DNA of 64,000 nt, taken from assembly GCF_020524035.2 (NCBI RefSeq), contig NZ_CP129013.1, forward strand, positions 558,001-622,000, in the 5' to 3' direction. Positions 55,207-63,433 of this stretch are shown here, one piece after another. A model generated the notes under the pieces. That model was not told where the DNA came from and searched no databases. It saw only the letters and a program-made list of their open reading frames with translations. Source of the DNA: Bacillus carboniphilus. GTDB lineage: Bacteria; Bacillota; Bacilli; Bacillales; JAIVKR01. Position 1 is the first letter of the stretch, and every line of letters starts with the position of its first letter. Position numbers and translations under genes: made by a program.

Positions 55207-55482
55207 ATGAAAAGTACAGGGATCATGAGAAAAGTTGATGAGCTAGGTCGAATTGTAATACCTAAAGAGCTTCGTAGAACATTTCAAATTAACGAAGGGG
55301 ATCCATTGGAGATTTTCGTTGATAAAGAAAAGATCATCTTACAAAAGTATAGACCATCAAAACAATGTATTGTAACTGGAAAAATTTCAGATGATAACAT
55401 TGTCTTAGCAGAAGGAAATGTTGTTCTAAGTATAGAAGGGGCAGAAATCATTAAAGAAGAGCTTGAAAAAAGACTCAATTAG
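55207..55482 (+). CDS. abh: AbrB/Abh-family transition-state regulator
   Basis: A 91-residue regulator. The N-terminal swapped-hairpin DNA-binding domain is clear (STGIMRKVDELGRIVIPKEL, then RRTFQINEGDPLEIFV). The C-terminal dimerisation half has the single conserved Cys (SKQCIVTGKISDDN). GAGAGGAGT precedes the ATG. AbrB and Abh repress post-exponential genes such as biofilm and antibiotic genes. Which paralogue this is cannot be told from sequence alone; the solitary location away from metS-type neighbours favours Abh or a further paralogue. Confidence 0.88.
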   Translation: MKSTGIMRKVDELGRIVIPKELRRTFQINEGDPLEIFVDKEKIILQKYRPSKQCIVTGKISDDNIVLAEGNVVLSIEGAEIIKEELEKRLN

Positions 55483-55493
55483 ATTAGAGTAGA

Positions 55494-55533
55494 CCGTCCG
55501 AAGTGTATCATATTACTTTGGACGGCTTTTTTC
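55494..55533 (+). terminator. terminator after the AbrB-like gene
   Basis: CCGTCCGAAGT / ACTTTGGACGG (one mismatch) followed by C and six T. Confidence 0.85.
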
Positions 55534-55636
55534 GTTTTTGAATAACGATAACAACCTAGAAAATCAATCGTTAGCCAATTTTTTCAATGCTGTTACCTTA
55601 AACTAGTTTGCGTGGTTTTCGGACAATCTCATTTTT

Positions 55637-56107
55637 CTAATTTATCTCTTTATATACAAATTCTCTATATTTTATAAATCCATGTTTTTTATAAAAGTTC
55701 TTTGCGACTCCATTTTTAACCCAATAGTCTAATTCTACTAATGCTATTTCTTTTTCCCTTGCTAAAGAGTAAATGTATTCCATTAGTTGAGAACCATAGC
55801 CTTTGTTCCTTTTTGCTTCAATAATATTAAGTTGGTGTACATATAGAGAGTGATACCCTTTCTTAAAGGGGTTCTCCGGATAGTTCCTTATTTCAACCCA
55901 TGCATAGCCAATTGGGAAATTCTGCTTTTCATCTTCGAGTAATAAAAAAATATGATTAGTATTGCTAACAAGCTTCTTAAATGCAGTCGTTATCTTTTTT
56001 TCATCATATTGCTTAAAGTAATTTGGATATAAATCGAAGTGAAGGTCATGGACAGGTTTGTTTAGTTCAGCAATTACAGCATAGTTCGTTGTTTGTGTGA
56101 TATTCAT
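55637..56107 (-). CDS. GNAT family N-acetyltransferase
   Basis: A 156-residue acetyltransferase. The acetyl-CoA motif A is RNKGYGSQLMEYIYSLA preceded by the beta-4 strand LYVHQLNIIEAK; motif B includes KNGVAKNFYKKHGFIKY. GGAGGCTTC precedes the ATG. The acceptor is unknown. Confidence 0.9.
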   Translation of the reverse strand: MNITQTTNYAVIAELNKPVHDLHFDLYPNYFKQYDEKKITTAFKKLVSNTNHIFLLLEDEKQNFPIGYAWVEIRNYPENPFKKGYHSLYVHQLNIIEAKRNKGYGSQLMEYIYSLAREKEIALVELDYWVKNGVAKNFYKKHGFIKYREFVYKEIN

Positions 56108-56173
56108 TAGAAGCCTCCATTTCTTTTCTGTTAATATTACTACTTATGGTTTCAACTAAAAATTATTTTTTAT

Positions 56174-56215
56174 TTGACATACCTATGCAGGTATAATAAC
56201 ATACCTATAGGGGTA
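56174..56215 (+). promoter_or_regulatory. promoter with two CstR/CsoR-type operators upstream of cdr
   Basis: Two copies of TACC-N6-GGTA (TACCTATGCAGGTA at 56180-56193 and TACCTATAGGGGTA at 56202-56215) are spaced 22 bp apart. TTGACA (56174-56179) and TATAAT (56192-56197) are present but too close together for one promoter; TAACAT at 56197-56202 gives 17-bp spacing. The operators fit CsoR-family repressors, and a CstR-like gene follows cdr. Confidence 0.7.
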
Positions 56216-56318
56216 AGTATCGTTATTTATTGTTAAGTGTGTGTAATAAAAATGTGGTGCTCTTTGACGATTCATAAAAGAAACGAATGTATGATTGTAA
56301 TTGAAGGAGGAGAATTAG

Positions 56319-57957
56319 GTGACAAAGATTTTAATTGTAGGTGGTGTGGCAGGTGGCGCTTCAGCTGCTGCTCGATTACGTCGTTTAAGTGAACAAGATG
56401 AAATCATTATGTTTGAAAAGGGTGAATATATATCATTTGCTAATTGCGGATTACCATATTATATCGGTGAAGTGATTGAAAAACGTGATAAATTACTTGT
56501 TCAAACAGTTGAGGGAATGTCAAAAAGGTTTAATATTGATATACGTAACGAGTCAGAAGTCATTCATATTAATCGAAAACAAAAAAGGATAACAGTGAAA
56601 CATCAGGGGATTGAATATGAAGAGTCGTATGATCAGCTTATTTTATCTCCGGGCTCAAAGCCAATTATTCCGCCAATTCCCGGAATAAAAGAGAATGAGA
56701 AGATGTTTACTTTAAGAAATATTCCAGATACAGATCGAATAAAACAATATGTGGACGAGCAAAACCCAAAAAATGCGGTCGTCATTGGTGGAGGATTTAT
56801 TGGTCTTGAAATGGCAGAAAATCTTGTGAAGCGCGGACTGCATGTAACAATTATTGAAATGGCCAACCAAGTGATGGCGCCTATCGATTTTGAAATGGCA
56901 CAAATTGTCCATAAAAAGTTACGTCAACAAGGAATTGAAGTCATTTTGAATGATGGGGTTGAAAAATTTTTACAAAAAGGACATGCTGTGAAACTGAAAA
57001 GTGGAGCGGAAATAAAAACAGATATGACCATCCTTTCCATTGGGGTTCAACCAGAAAACAAACTAGCCAAGGATGCTGAATTAGAACTAGGGATAAGGGG
57101 GGGCTATAAAAGTAAATGAATCACTTCAGACTTCTGATCCATTCATCTATGCAATTGGTGATGTGATTGAAGTAAAAGACTTTATAAATCAACATGAAAC
57201 GTATATTCCTCTTGCTTGGCCAGCTAATCGACAAGGACGCCTTGTGGCTGATCATATTCATGGGAAGAAGGTTAAGTATGAAGGAACAATGGGTACCTCA
57301 ATCGTAAAAGTATTTGATTTGACGGTTGCTACTACAGGAAATAGTGAAAAAGTTTTAAACAAATTAAACGTTCCTTATGAAGTGATTCATGTCCACCCTG
57401 TTCATCATGCAGGGTACTATCCAGGTGCAAATCAAATGACGTTAAAACTTATCTTTGATAAAGAAACGGGTCACATTTTTGGGTCTCAAGCGGTGGGTAA
57501 AGGCGGTGTGGACAAGCGAATTGATGTGATTGCAACGGCTATAAAAGGAGGAATAAAGGCTCATGAATTGCCTGATTTAGAGTTAGCGTATGCTCCGCCT
57601 TTTTCTTCTGCGAAAGATCCAGTCAACATGGCTGGGTATGTGGCCTCAAATGTCATAGATGGATTTGTTAAAACGATCCAATGGCATGAAATTGATCAAG
57701 TAGTGAAAGAGGGAGGTTTCTTACTTGATGTTCGGGATTCAAATGAGGTAGCAAGAGGGATGATTAAAGGATCTATTAATATTCCATTGAATGACCTGCG
57801 TGATCGTTTGGCTGAATTACCAAAAGGTCAAGAGATATATGTTACCTGTCAAGTCGGGCTTAGAGGCTATTTAGCTGTACGAATATTGAAGGAACATGGT
57901 TGGGATGCCATTAACTTAGACGGTGGGTATAAGCTGTATTCCAGTGTAATAGTTTAA
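56319..57957 (+). pseudogene. cdr: CoA-disulfide reductase with C-terminal rhodanese domain, one-base insertion at 57097-57103
   Basis: Flavoprotein reducing CoA disulfide or persulfide with NAD(P)H; the rhodanese domain suggests sulfur transfer. GTG 56319 follows GGAGGAG. FAD motif GGVAGGASAAARLRRL, redox Cys43 (FANCGLPYYIGE), NAD motif VIGGGFIGLEMAE. The frame is lost in a run of seven G (six restore GIRGAIKVNESLQTSDPFIY). The dimerisation domain follows with YPGANQMTLKL, then rhodanese with Cys510 in VTCQVGLRGYLAV. Restored length is 545 residues, normal for this fusion. Two CsoR-type operators lie upstream. Confidence 0.88.
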
Positions 57958-57965
57958 ATCAATCA

Positions 57966-57998
57966 AAACTAGCAGTTATTTTTGGTAACTGCTAGTTT
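57966..57998 (+). terminator. terminator after cdr
   Basis: AAACTAGCAGTTA / TAACTGCTAGTTT perfect 13-bp stem. Confidence 0.85.
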
Positions 57999-58175
57999 CA
58001 CAAACTTTCACATTAAAATCTTAACATAAGTTCACTACGACCTTCATAATATTCCATTTACTTTTACTACCTTCTCCAGTTTTTATTAATTAAACTATAT
58101 CATTAAACAAGAAAAGGTTTGAATAAACCTTCTACATTATTTAAAATGGCTTTAGAAGAAGAGAGGATGACGACA

Positions 58176-58436
58176 ATGGACTATAATGAACAAACCAAAA
58201 ATAGATTGAAACGTGTAGAAGGACAAGTTCGCGGTGTTTTGAAAATGATGGAGGAAGAAAAGGATTGTAAACAAGTTGTGACACAATTATCAGCTGTACG
58301 AAGTGCGGTTGATCGAACAATTGCCCAAATTGTTGCCTTAAACCTTGAGCAGTGTATTCTTGAAAAAGATCAATTAGGTGAAGATACCTCTGGAATGGTG
58401 GAAGAAGCGATCCAATTACTTATAAAAAGTAGATGA
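58176..58436 (+). CDS. cstR: CsoR-family regulator, CstR-like persulfide sensor
   Basis: An 86-residue helical repressor (DUF156). ATG 58176 has GAGAGG nine bases upstream and gives the usual MDYNEQTKNRLKRVEGQVRG start. Cys31 (EKDCKQVV) and Cys60 (NLEQCIL) are at the positions of the two reactive thiols of S. aureus CstR. The His that lies four residues before the second Cys in copper-binding CsoR is Asn56 here, so a persulfide-sensing role is inferred instead of copper sensing. The neighbouring cdr-rhodanese gene and its TACC-N6-GGTA operators fit that. Confidence 0.85.
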   Translation: MDYNEQTKNRLKRVEGQVRGVLKMMEEEKDCKQVVTQLSAVRSAVDRTIAQIVALNLEQCILEKDQLGEDTSGMVEEAIQLLIKSR

Positions 58437-58442
58437 AAAATG

Positions 58443-58468
58443 AGTGGGTAGAAAGAGCACTACCCACT
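58443..58468. terminator. terminator between cstR and the DoxX gene
   Basis: AGTGGGTAG / CTACCCACT perfect nine-base-pair stem between convergent genes. Confidence 0.7.
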
Positions 58469-58911
58469 TATATAGGCCATCCAGCTCCTAAAACAGAAAG
58501 AAAAAAAACAATTTGGATCATTAATCTCGGGAAGACAGGAAGTGTTTGCTTGCCACCTATGGAGAGCTTCTGATTAGCTGCTCGTATATTGGCTGGAAAC
58601 ATGGCAATAAGTAAAATGGCTAACGCAATAGACGAAATCCAGCGTGTAGCAGGTAGGAATAATGCAATGGCTAACGCAATTTCTAATACACCCGTTATTG
58701 TTACAATAGTTTCTTTTTTTGAAAGAACTGGAGGTACCATGTTTATTAGGTTGTCTCTTCTTTTTCCCCAATGAGCACTTGCTGCAAAGAAAAACATGAT
58801 CGAGACAGCAAATTGAAGACTATTTTGCCAATCACTTAAATAAGGGACAAACATAATTCCAGAAAAATAAAACAATAAAAACGATGTAATCAAAATGATT
58901 AAAGGTGCCAT
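58468..58911 (-). CDS. DoxX family membrane protein
   Basis: A 147-residue protein with four hydrophobic segments. SIMFFFAASAHWGKRRDNLI, TGVLEIALAIALFLPATR and IRAANQKLSIGGKQ are in the style of DoxX/DUF4870-like quinone-linked membrane proteins. AAAGGAGTG precedes the ATG. It is the last gene of a TetR-DUF2269-DoxX operon. Function unknown. Confidence 0.82.
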   Translation of the reverse strand: MAPLIILITSFLLFYFSGIMFVPYLSDWQNSLQFAVSIMFFFAASAHWGKRRDNLINMVPPVLSKKETIVTITGVLEIALAIALFLPATRWISSIALAILLIAMFPANIRAANQKLSIGGKQTLPVFPRLMIQIVFFLSVLGAGWPI

Positions 58912-58928
58912 TTAATCTCACTCCTTTA

Positions 58929-59551
58929 TTATAAACCTTTTGATATCATTAAATATAAAACGATGACAGGTAACAAAGTAGCTATTGTTCCAAACACATT
59001 CCAATAAAAAGAGACTTTAAGAGGTTGTTCAAAAAGTCATGAAAAATTGCTGTCGAATAACTTTGTTGTCTCGCTATTCCACTCCTCATGTACAGAGAAC
59101 GTACACTGTGGTGCTCATAGCTTCGTCGCCTCGTTCTTCTCAGCCCTTTTCCCCCTCCTTTTTGAACACGCACTTTAAGATAGTTAGATGAGATTTTACC
59201 TTCCTTAACTGATTGGGAACTAAATCTAATCATTTTTCGTTGCATAGGTAAAAGAAAAAAAGACCAAATGATACCACTTAAAGTGAATAAGTAAAAAGAA
59301 AAAGAACTCCATGAAATTCCATATAAAAGTGGATAATTGTTTTTGTCAGCCATCCATATTCCAGTGCTTAACACTAAAAGAATCCCAGGTATCGTAAAGC
59401 AATAGTCAGCAATCATGATGTTTTTTGCAGTTGAATGAATGAGCCGTACATCTTTACTAAGATCTGCTCTTATTTTCCAAAAAGCAGCAGTGATAATGTT
59501 ACCGACTAAAAGAATCCCTCCAAATATATGAAGATATAGAAGAGTATCCAT
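58929..59551 (-). pseudogene. DUF2269 family membrane protein interrupted by a MITE
   Basis: The first 127 or so codons read as a DUF2269-type four-helix membrane protein (LHIFGGILLVGNIITAAFW, then GISWSSFSFYLFTLSGIIW). After NYLKV the frame enters the element at 59019-59174 and ends at 58982. Joining across the element, leaving one copy of the octamer ACTTTAAG, gives KVSFYWNVFGTIATLLPVIV and stop at 58929, 154 residues, normal for the family. The insertion is therefore recent or the sequence well preserved. It lies two bases after the TetR gene's end. Confidence 0.82.
59019..59174 (+). mobile_element. MITE-like element, copy 3 (short form), inside the DUF2269 gene
   Basis: AAGAGGTTGTTCAAAAAG to the CTTTTTGAACACGCACT-like right end (here CTCCTTTTTGAACACGCACT). 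The octamer ACTTTAAG is present at both junctions (59014-59021 and 59172-59179). Because AAG and ACT are also conserved at the ends of the other copies, the exact boundary, and hence the duplication length, is uncertain. The central repeat section of the long form is missing. Confidence 0.87.
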
Positions 59552-59552
59552 A

Positions 59553-60146
59553 TTAACCCTCTCCTCTTTTTAATGTTTTCTCCATAAACTTTATATAATC
59601 ATTTGCAGTAAACTCAAATGAAGAATCTGTGATGGCGCTTCTTGCCCTCAACCCATAGGCAATAAGAACAAACAATTCTGCCGTTTTTTGTGCATGAATA
59701 GAAGGATCAATGACACCGTTTTCTTGTCCAGAGTGAATCCAGTTCTTTGATAAATTTATATTAAACTCATAAAATTGTTTCAGAATCTTTTTCACTTGAG
59801 GGTTGTCTTGCCTGCTTAATAAATAAATGAAAATTTGGTTGGTTACTTCTGATGGTTCTTCAATAAAGGAAACGTTCTGTGTAATTTCATCTAAAGGCTC
59901 CTGCAATTGTTTCTTTCCTTCACTCACTTTCGCAAAAAAGCGGTCATTAGTTTCATTTAACTTTTCCATTAAAACTAAACCAAGTAATTCATCCTTACTT
60001 TTTACATAATGGTAAATGGCGCCCTTTGATAATTTCGTTCTCTCCATAATGTCATTTAAGGTCATCTTTATACAGCCTTTTTCTTTTACTAAATCATGTA
60101 CTGCCCGTAAGAGTAACCTTTTTGTTTGGTCTTTTTTCATAGACAA
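59553..60146 (-). CDS. TetR family transcriptional repressor
   Basis: A 197-residue regulator. The HTH is TLNDIMERTKLSKGAIYHYV (residues about 29-48). TTG 60146 has AAGGAGG seven bases upstream; ATG 60140 is an alternative two codons in. The C-terminal ligand domain is helical and unassigned. It heads the operon with the DUF2269 and DoxX genes. A perfect operator-like palindrome overlaps its promoter, indicating autoregulation. Confidence 0.88.
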   Translation of the reverse strand: MSMKKDQTKRLLLRAVHDLVKEKGCIKMTLNDIMERTKLSKGAIYHYVKSKDELLGLVLMEKLNETNDRFFAKVSEGKKQLQEPLDEITQNVSFIEEPSEVTNQIFIYLLSRQDNPQVKKILKQFYEFNINLSKNWIHSGQENGVIDPSIHAQKTAELFVLIAYGLRARSAITDSSFEFTANDYIKFMEKTLKRGEG

Positions 60147-60182
60147 TAGAAAACCTCCTTAGTTATGATGGTTTCTACTCTT

Positions 60183-60212
60183 ATAGTAATAAACCGACTG
60201 TCGGTTTGTCAA
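60183..60212 (-). promoter_or_regulatory. TetR operon promoter with palindromic operator
   Basis: On the minus strand TTGACA (60212-60207) and TACTAT (60188-60183) are 18 bp apart. The spacer holds AAACCGACTGTCGGTTT (60191-60207), a perfect palindrome around a central base, as expected for a QacR/TetR-type operator. Confidence 0.75.
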
Positions 60213-60433
60213 CAACATATTTGATTACTTTGGATAAGTTAGAAATGAAAGGTTGACAGTTTCCTAATAAATGAAGTAAACTACTGTTAAACTACAGAAA
60301 GGCGGTACTTAGGCGAATGAAGTTATAATCCTTTTTTTAGACGAGAGTTATTAATAAGAAAATTCGGTCTAGATAGGATTAGTCTGTTCATTTTTAAGTA
60401 CACAGTCTTTTGTTCGTTGTGCAAAATAACTTT

Positions 60434-60515
60434 GGGTTTAGTTATAATAAACCCTATTTTTTTCGTGTACGTCATCCTTATGAACAATCCTCTCTAGCGA
60501 TTAGGAGGGTTTTTT
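60434..60515 (+). promoter_or_regulatory. leader hairpins upstream of the ABC-F gene
   Basis: GGGTTTA / TAAACCC followed by TATTTTTTT (60434-60463) is a terminator placed within the leader. A second stem CCTCTCTAGCGATTAGGAGG (about 60490-60509) ends in the gene's own ribosome binding site. Together they suggest attenuation and site sequestration, as known for several antibiotic-inducible ABC-F genes such as vmlR. A short leader ORF was not found with confidence. Confidence 0.6.
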
Positions 60516-62087
60516 GTGCTTTTATTAGAAGCGAAAAACATTGAAAAATACTACAGTGACCGTTTAATCATAAAGGTAGATGAGCTTTGTATTTATCGAG
60601 GTCAACGTATTGGAATTGTCGGTGAAAATGGGCAAGGGAAATCAACATTACTCAAAATGTTAGTAAATGAGTTGAAACCTGATCAAGGGACGATTCACTC
60701 TTTATGTTCAATTGGATACATTCCTCAAATAGAGGGTGACCCTGAACTACCATCTAATTTAAGTGGTGGCGAAAGAACTAAAGAAAAAATAAAAGAATCC
60801 CTTTCTACTCATTGTGACCTTTTAGTGGCGGATGAGCCAACGACTCATTTAGATTTACCATCAATAGAATTCTTAGAAAAGAAACTAAAAGAATTTGCAG
60901 GTGCTGTTTTAGTCATTTCTCATGACCAAGAATTATTAAATGAAGTATGCGGTCAAATCTGGGAAGTGGATCGTGGGGAACTAACGGTTTTTCAAGGTAA
61001 TTATCAAGACTATGTTATCCAAAAAAAGGCTTTAAGTGAACGGCAAACGTTTGAGTATCAACAATACGTGAAAGAGAAAAATCGTCTACAAAAGGCAGCT
61101 ATTCAAAAAAGTGAAAAATCAAAAGCGTTAAAAAAAGCCCCTTCTCGAATGGGGAATTCCGAAGCGAGACTGCATAAAAGAAAAACAGGTCAAAAAAAAG
61201 CAAAACTTGATAAAGGTGTCAAAGCGATCGAATCTAGAATTGCCCAACTAGACAAAAAAGAAAAGCCTAAACAAGACGATGAAATCAGATTTGATTTGCA
61301 ATATTTCAGACCGATTCATAATAAGCGTGTTGTGACTTTTGATAAGGTAAAAGCAAATGCCGGTCTTCAACATCTGTTCAGTGGTTTGTCAGGGGCTATA
61401 CGACCAGGTGAAAAAGTAGCAATTACAGGGCTTAATGGTGCTGGAAAATCGACTTTGCTTAATATGATTGCTAACAAACAGGATGGGATTTTGATTTCTA
61501 AATCAGCAAGAGTGGGCTTGTTTGATCAAATGCTGGATAATCTGGATGAAACGAAAACACTACTTGAAAACGTGAAAAACACGTCCCCTTATCCAGAAGA
61601 ATTCATTCGAACAGTACTTGCGAGGCTATTATTTAAACGAGAAACAGTCAAAAAGTACGTGTCCATGTTAAGTGGTGGAGAAAGGGTGAAAGCTGCACTT
61701 GCTAAAGTATTTTTAGGAGACTTTAATGTGTTACTTCTTGATGAACCAACCAATTTTCTAGACTTACAGACGAAGCAATCCTTGATTGAGGTGTTAAAGG
61801 TGTACCCAGGGACGATTATCTTTGTCTCACATGACAGATCTTTCATCAAACATCTAGCCACCCATTTAATCGTCATTGAAAATCATCAAGCTATGTTAAA
61901 GGAAGAAGAGGGATTGGTAAAAAAACAGAAGGTAGAGGTAGACCAACTGAAAATTGAAATGGAATTGTCAGAACTAATCGGAAAACTATCTCTTGAACAA
62001 AACCCTGATAAAAAGAAAATGTTAGAAAAGCGTTACGAAGAGTTAATAATGATGAAAAGTGAGAGAAAAGCCCTTCAAGTAAAATGA
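60516..62087 (+). CDS. ABC-F ribosomal protection protein (Vga/Msr/VmlR-like)
   Basis: Soluble protein of 523 residues with two ABC domains and no membrane segment; ABC-F proteins of this class displace ribosome-targeting antibiotics. Walker A motifs are VGENGQGKST (near 40) and GLNGAGKST (near 310). Signatures are LSGGERTKEK and LSGGERVKAA, with Walker B VADEPTTHLDL and LLDEPTNFLDL. The inter-domain linker (about 185-260) is Lys-rich and coiled-coil, the part that contacts the ribosome. GTG 60516 has AGGAGGG six bases upstream. Drug specificity cannot be read from sequence; housekeeping EttA-type function is less likely given the leader. Confidence 0.88.
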   Translation: MLLLEAKNIEKYYSDRLIIKVDELCIYRGQRIGIVGENGQGKSTLLKMLVNELKPDQGTIHSLCSIGYIPQIEGDPELPSNLSGGERTKEKIKESLSTHCDLLVADEPTTHLDLPSIEFLEKKLKEFAGAVLVISHDQELLNEVCGQIWEVDRGELTVFQGNYQDYVIQKKALSERQTFEYQQYVKEKNRLQKAAIQKSEKSKALKKAPSRMGNSEARLHKRKTGQKKAKLDKGVKAIESRIAQLDKKEKPKQDDEIRFDLQYFRPIHNKRVVTFDKVKANAGLQHLFSGLSGAIRPGEKVAITGLNGAGKSTLLNMIANKQDGILISKSARVGLFDQMLDNLDETKTLLENVKNTSPYPEEFIRTVLARLLFKRETVKKYVSMLSGGERVKAALAKVFLGDFNVLLLDEPTNFLDLQTKQSLIEVLKVYPGTIIFVSHDRSFIKHLATHLIVIENHQAMLKEEEGLVKKQKVEVDQLKIEMELSELIGKLSLEQNPDKKKMLEKRYEELIMMKSERKALQVK

Positions 62088-62194
62088 AGGGTCTACTTTG
62101 ATTAAACGGATAATTTGGAACTTAAAATAAAATAGTAGGTTGTAGCACAAGCAATATCTATCATCCATGCATCTAATATAAAGAGTTAATAAGG

Positions 62195-62449
62195 ATGGAG
62201 GTGAAAGGTATTATTACTAAAGCAAACTCTAACTTTTGTGCAAATTCAAGTAATGTAGCAGAACTTGAAAATGTCCTTAACAATACTTTTGAAAGAAATC
62301 AACTAATTCGAGTTGGCACATTAGATGGGAGCTTCACAGAAGGTCGATTTAAATATGCTAAAAATTCAGTTATCGCCTTACGTCAACCTGGTAAAGACAC
62401 AAATACAATCATATTTCTTGTTTTAGGCTGGTGTTATGGCCCCGCTTAA
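62195..62449 (+). CDS. hypothetical protein, 84 residues
   Basis: Unrecognised. It has an N-terminal polar region with Asn and Ser, then a possible small beta barrel (NQLIRVGTLDGSFTEGRFKY) and a hydrophobic end IIFLVLGWCYGPA. ATG 62195 is weakly supported (AAGG upstream); a GTG nine bases... downstream could also serve. A strong terminator follows, which supports a real transcript. Confidence 0.5.
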   Translation: MEVKGIITKANSNFCANSSNVAELENVLNNTFERNQLIRVGTLDGSFTEGRFKYAKNSVIALRQPGKDTNTIIFLVLGWCYGPA

Positions 62450-62461
62450 AAAATTTTTAGT

Positions 62462-62496
62462 GAAGCCCTTCAGCCATAAAGATTGAAGGGCTTTCC
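62462..62496 (+). terminator. terminator after the 84-residue hypothetical gene
   Basis: GAAGCCCTTCA / TGAAGGGCTTTC hairpin. Confidence 0.8.
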
Positions 62497-62605
62497 ATTG
62501 ATTAATAATTTTAAGTAAAATAGCGATTTAAAGTTATGGTTATTTATACTTAATGGTGTGTAATGTAAGAAAAACCATCCTCAGTCGATGGTCATTCATG
62601 AAGTC

Positions 62606-62812
62606 TTATACATAATAGATTAGTGCTGCTATCCCAAGAGCAAGGAAACCTAGAAGTCCACTATAGATTCCGATTTTTGTTCTTGATTGTCTATCTTCTT
62701 TCGTTTCTGTGTAATTATTAGCACGATGCTGCATACCATCGGTGAATGCACCAAGAGTAAATGCGGAGACAAAGACGCCTATTGCACCAATGCAAAAGAA
62801 AAAAGGAATCAA
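62606..62812 (-). CDS. small membrane protein, possibly DUF5316
   Basis: A 68-residue protein with two transmembrane helices (about 3-24 and 46-67). The loop HRANNYTETKEDRQSRTKIG contains the ETKEDR motif I associate with DUF5316 proteins. Function unknown. GAGGTGAA precedes the ATG on the minus strand. Confidence 0.6.
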   Translation of the reverse strand: MIPFFFCIGAIGVFVSAFTLGAFTDGMQHRANNYTETKEDRQSRTKIGIYSGLLGFLALGIAALIYYV

Positions 62813-62946
62813 TGAAATTCACCTCATTTCTGCTTTAATAATGGGGATTCTTCACATAATGTTATGTAGAATAGGAGAAATTGTTGCAGGATTTCATTTA
62901 ACCTCTTTGGAAATAGTTAGTTTATTGCCTTGAAATGAAGGGATTT

Positions 62947-63334
62947 ATGAAAAAGGATTTCTCTTGTTGGTTGTGTTTGTCTTGTTTTCGTCTTCTGTTC
63001 AAGCCTTATCATGGGCCTATTCATTCGTCGTATGGGATCTTAGAGTGCACGAAATCAAAAAGGGTAAGAGATTTACAGAAAGTGAAGTTGGAAAAGTTAA
63101 AATAAGGCTAAATGATATGACCGGAAATTACTATGGAAACGTATCAAACTTTTATTCTAAAGGAACAAAGAAGGTATCTCTCTCATAGAAGAGTTCACTA
63201 TTGAAAAGGGGACAGAATTTGTAAGAGATGTTTATGTCAACGATACCCCTTCTCATATTATGAGCTACTACAACTTTTTTCTTATCTTGGTTATATATAG
63301 TAGAAAGAGGTTTTATCCCGATCAAATTGATTAG
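62947..63334 (+). pseudogene. secreted small protein broken by two apparent one-base deletions
   Basis: ATG 62947 (GAAGGG upstream) starts MKK in a run of five A; six would continue as GFLLLVVFVLFSSSVQAL, a Sec signal peptide. The mature part reads SWAYSFVVWDLRVHEI and NDMTGNYYGNVSNFYSKGTK. A second missing base near 63171 would join GISLIEEFTIEKGTEFVRDV to a stop at 63334, giving 129 residues. The WAYSFVVW...YYGN.SN pattern recalls an uncharacterised Bacillus secreted family. Role unknown. Confidence 0.6.
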
Positions 63335-63380
63335 GAAAAGTAGGTTTTAGTGTATTTTTTATTTGAAACGAACTAAAAAA

Positions 63381-63415
63381 AGAGTATATTTTGTATAGAT
63401 TAAAAAATATACTCT
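63381..63415. terminator. terminator after the ferritin-like gene
   Basis: AGAGTATATTT / AAATATACTCT perfect stem. A runs upstream give a T tail on the minus strand; it can serve both convergent genes. Confidence 0.8.
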
Positions 63416-63433
63416 ATTACCATTTAAAAGGAG

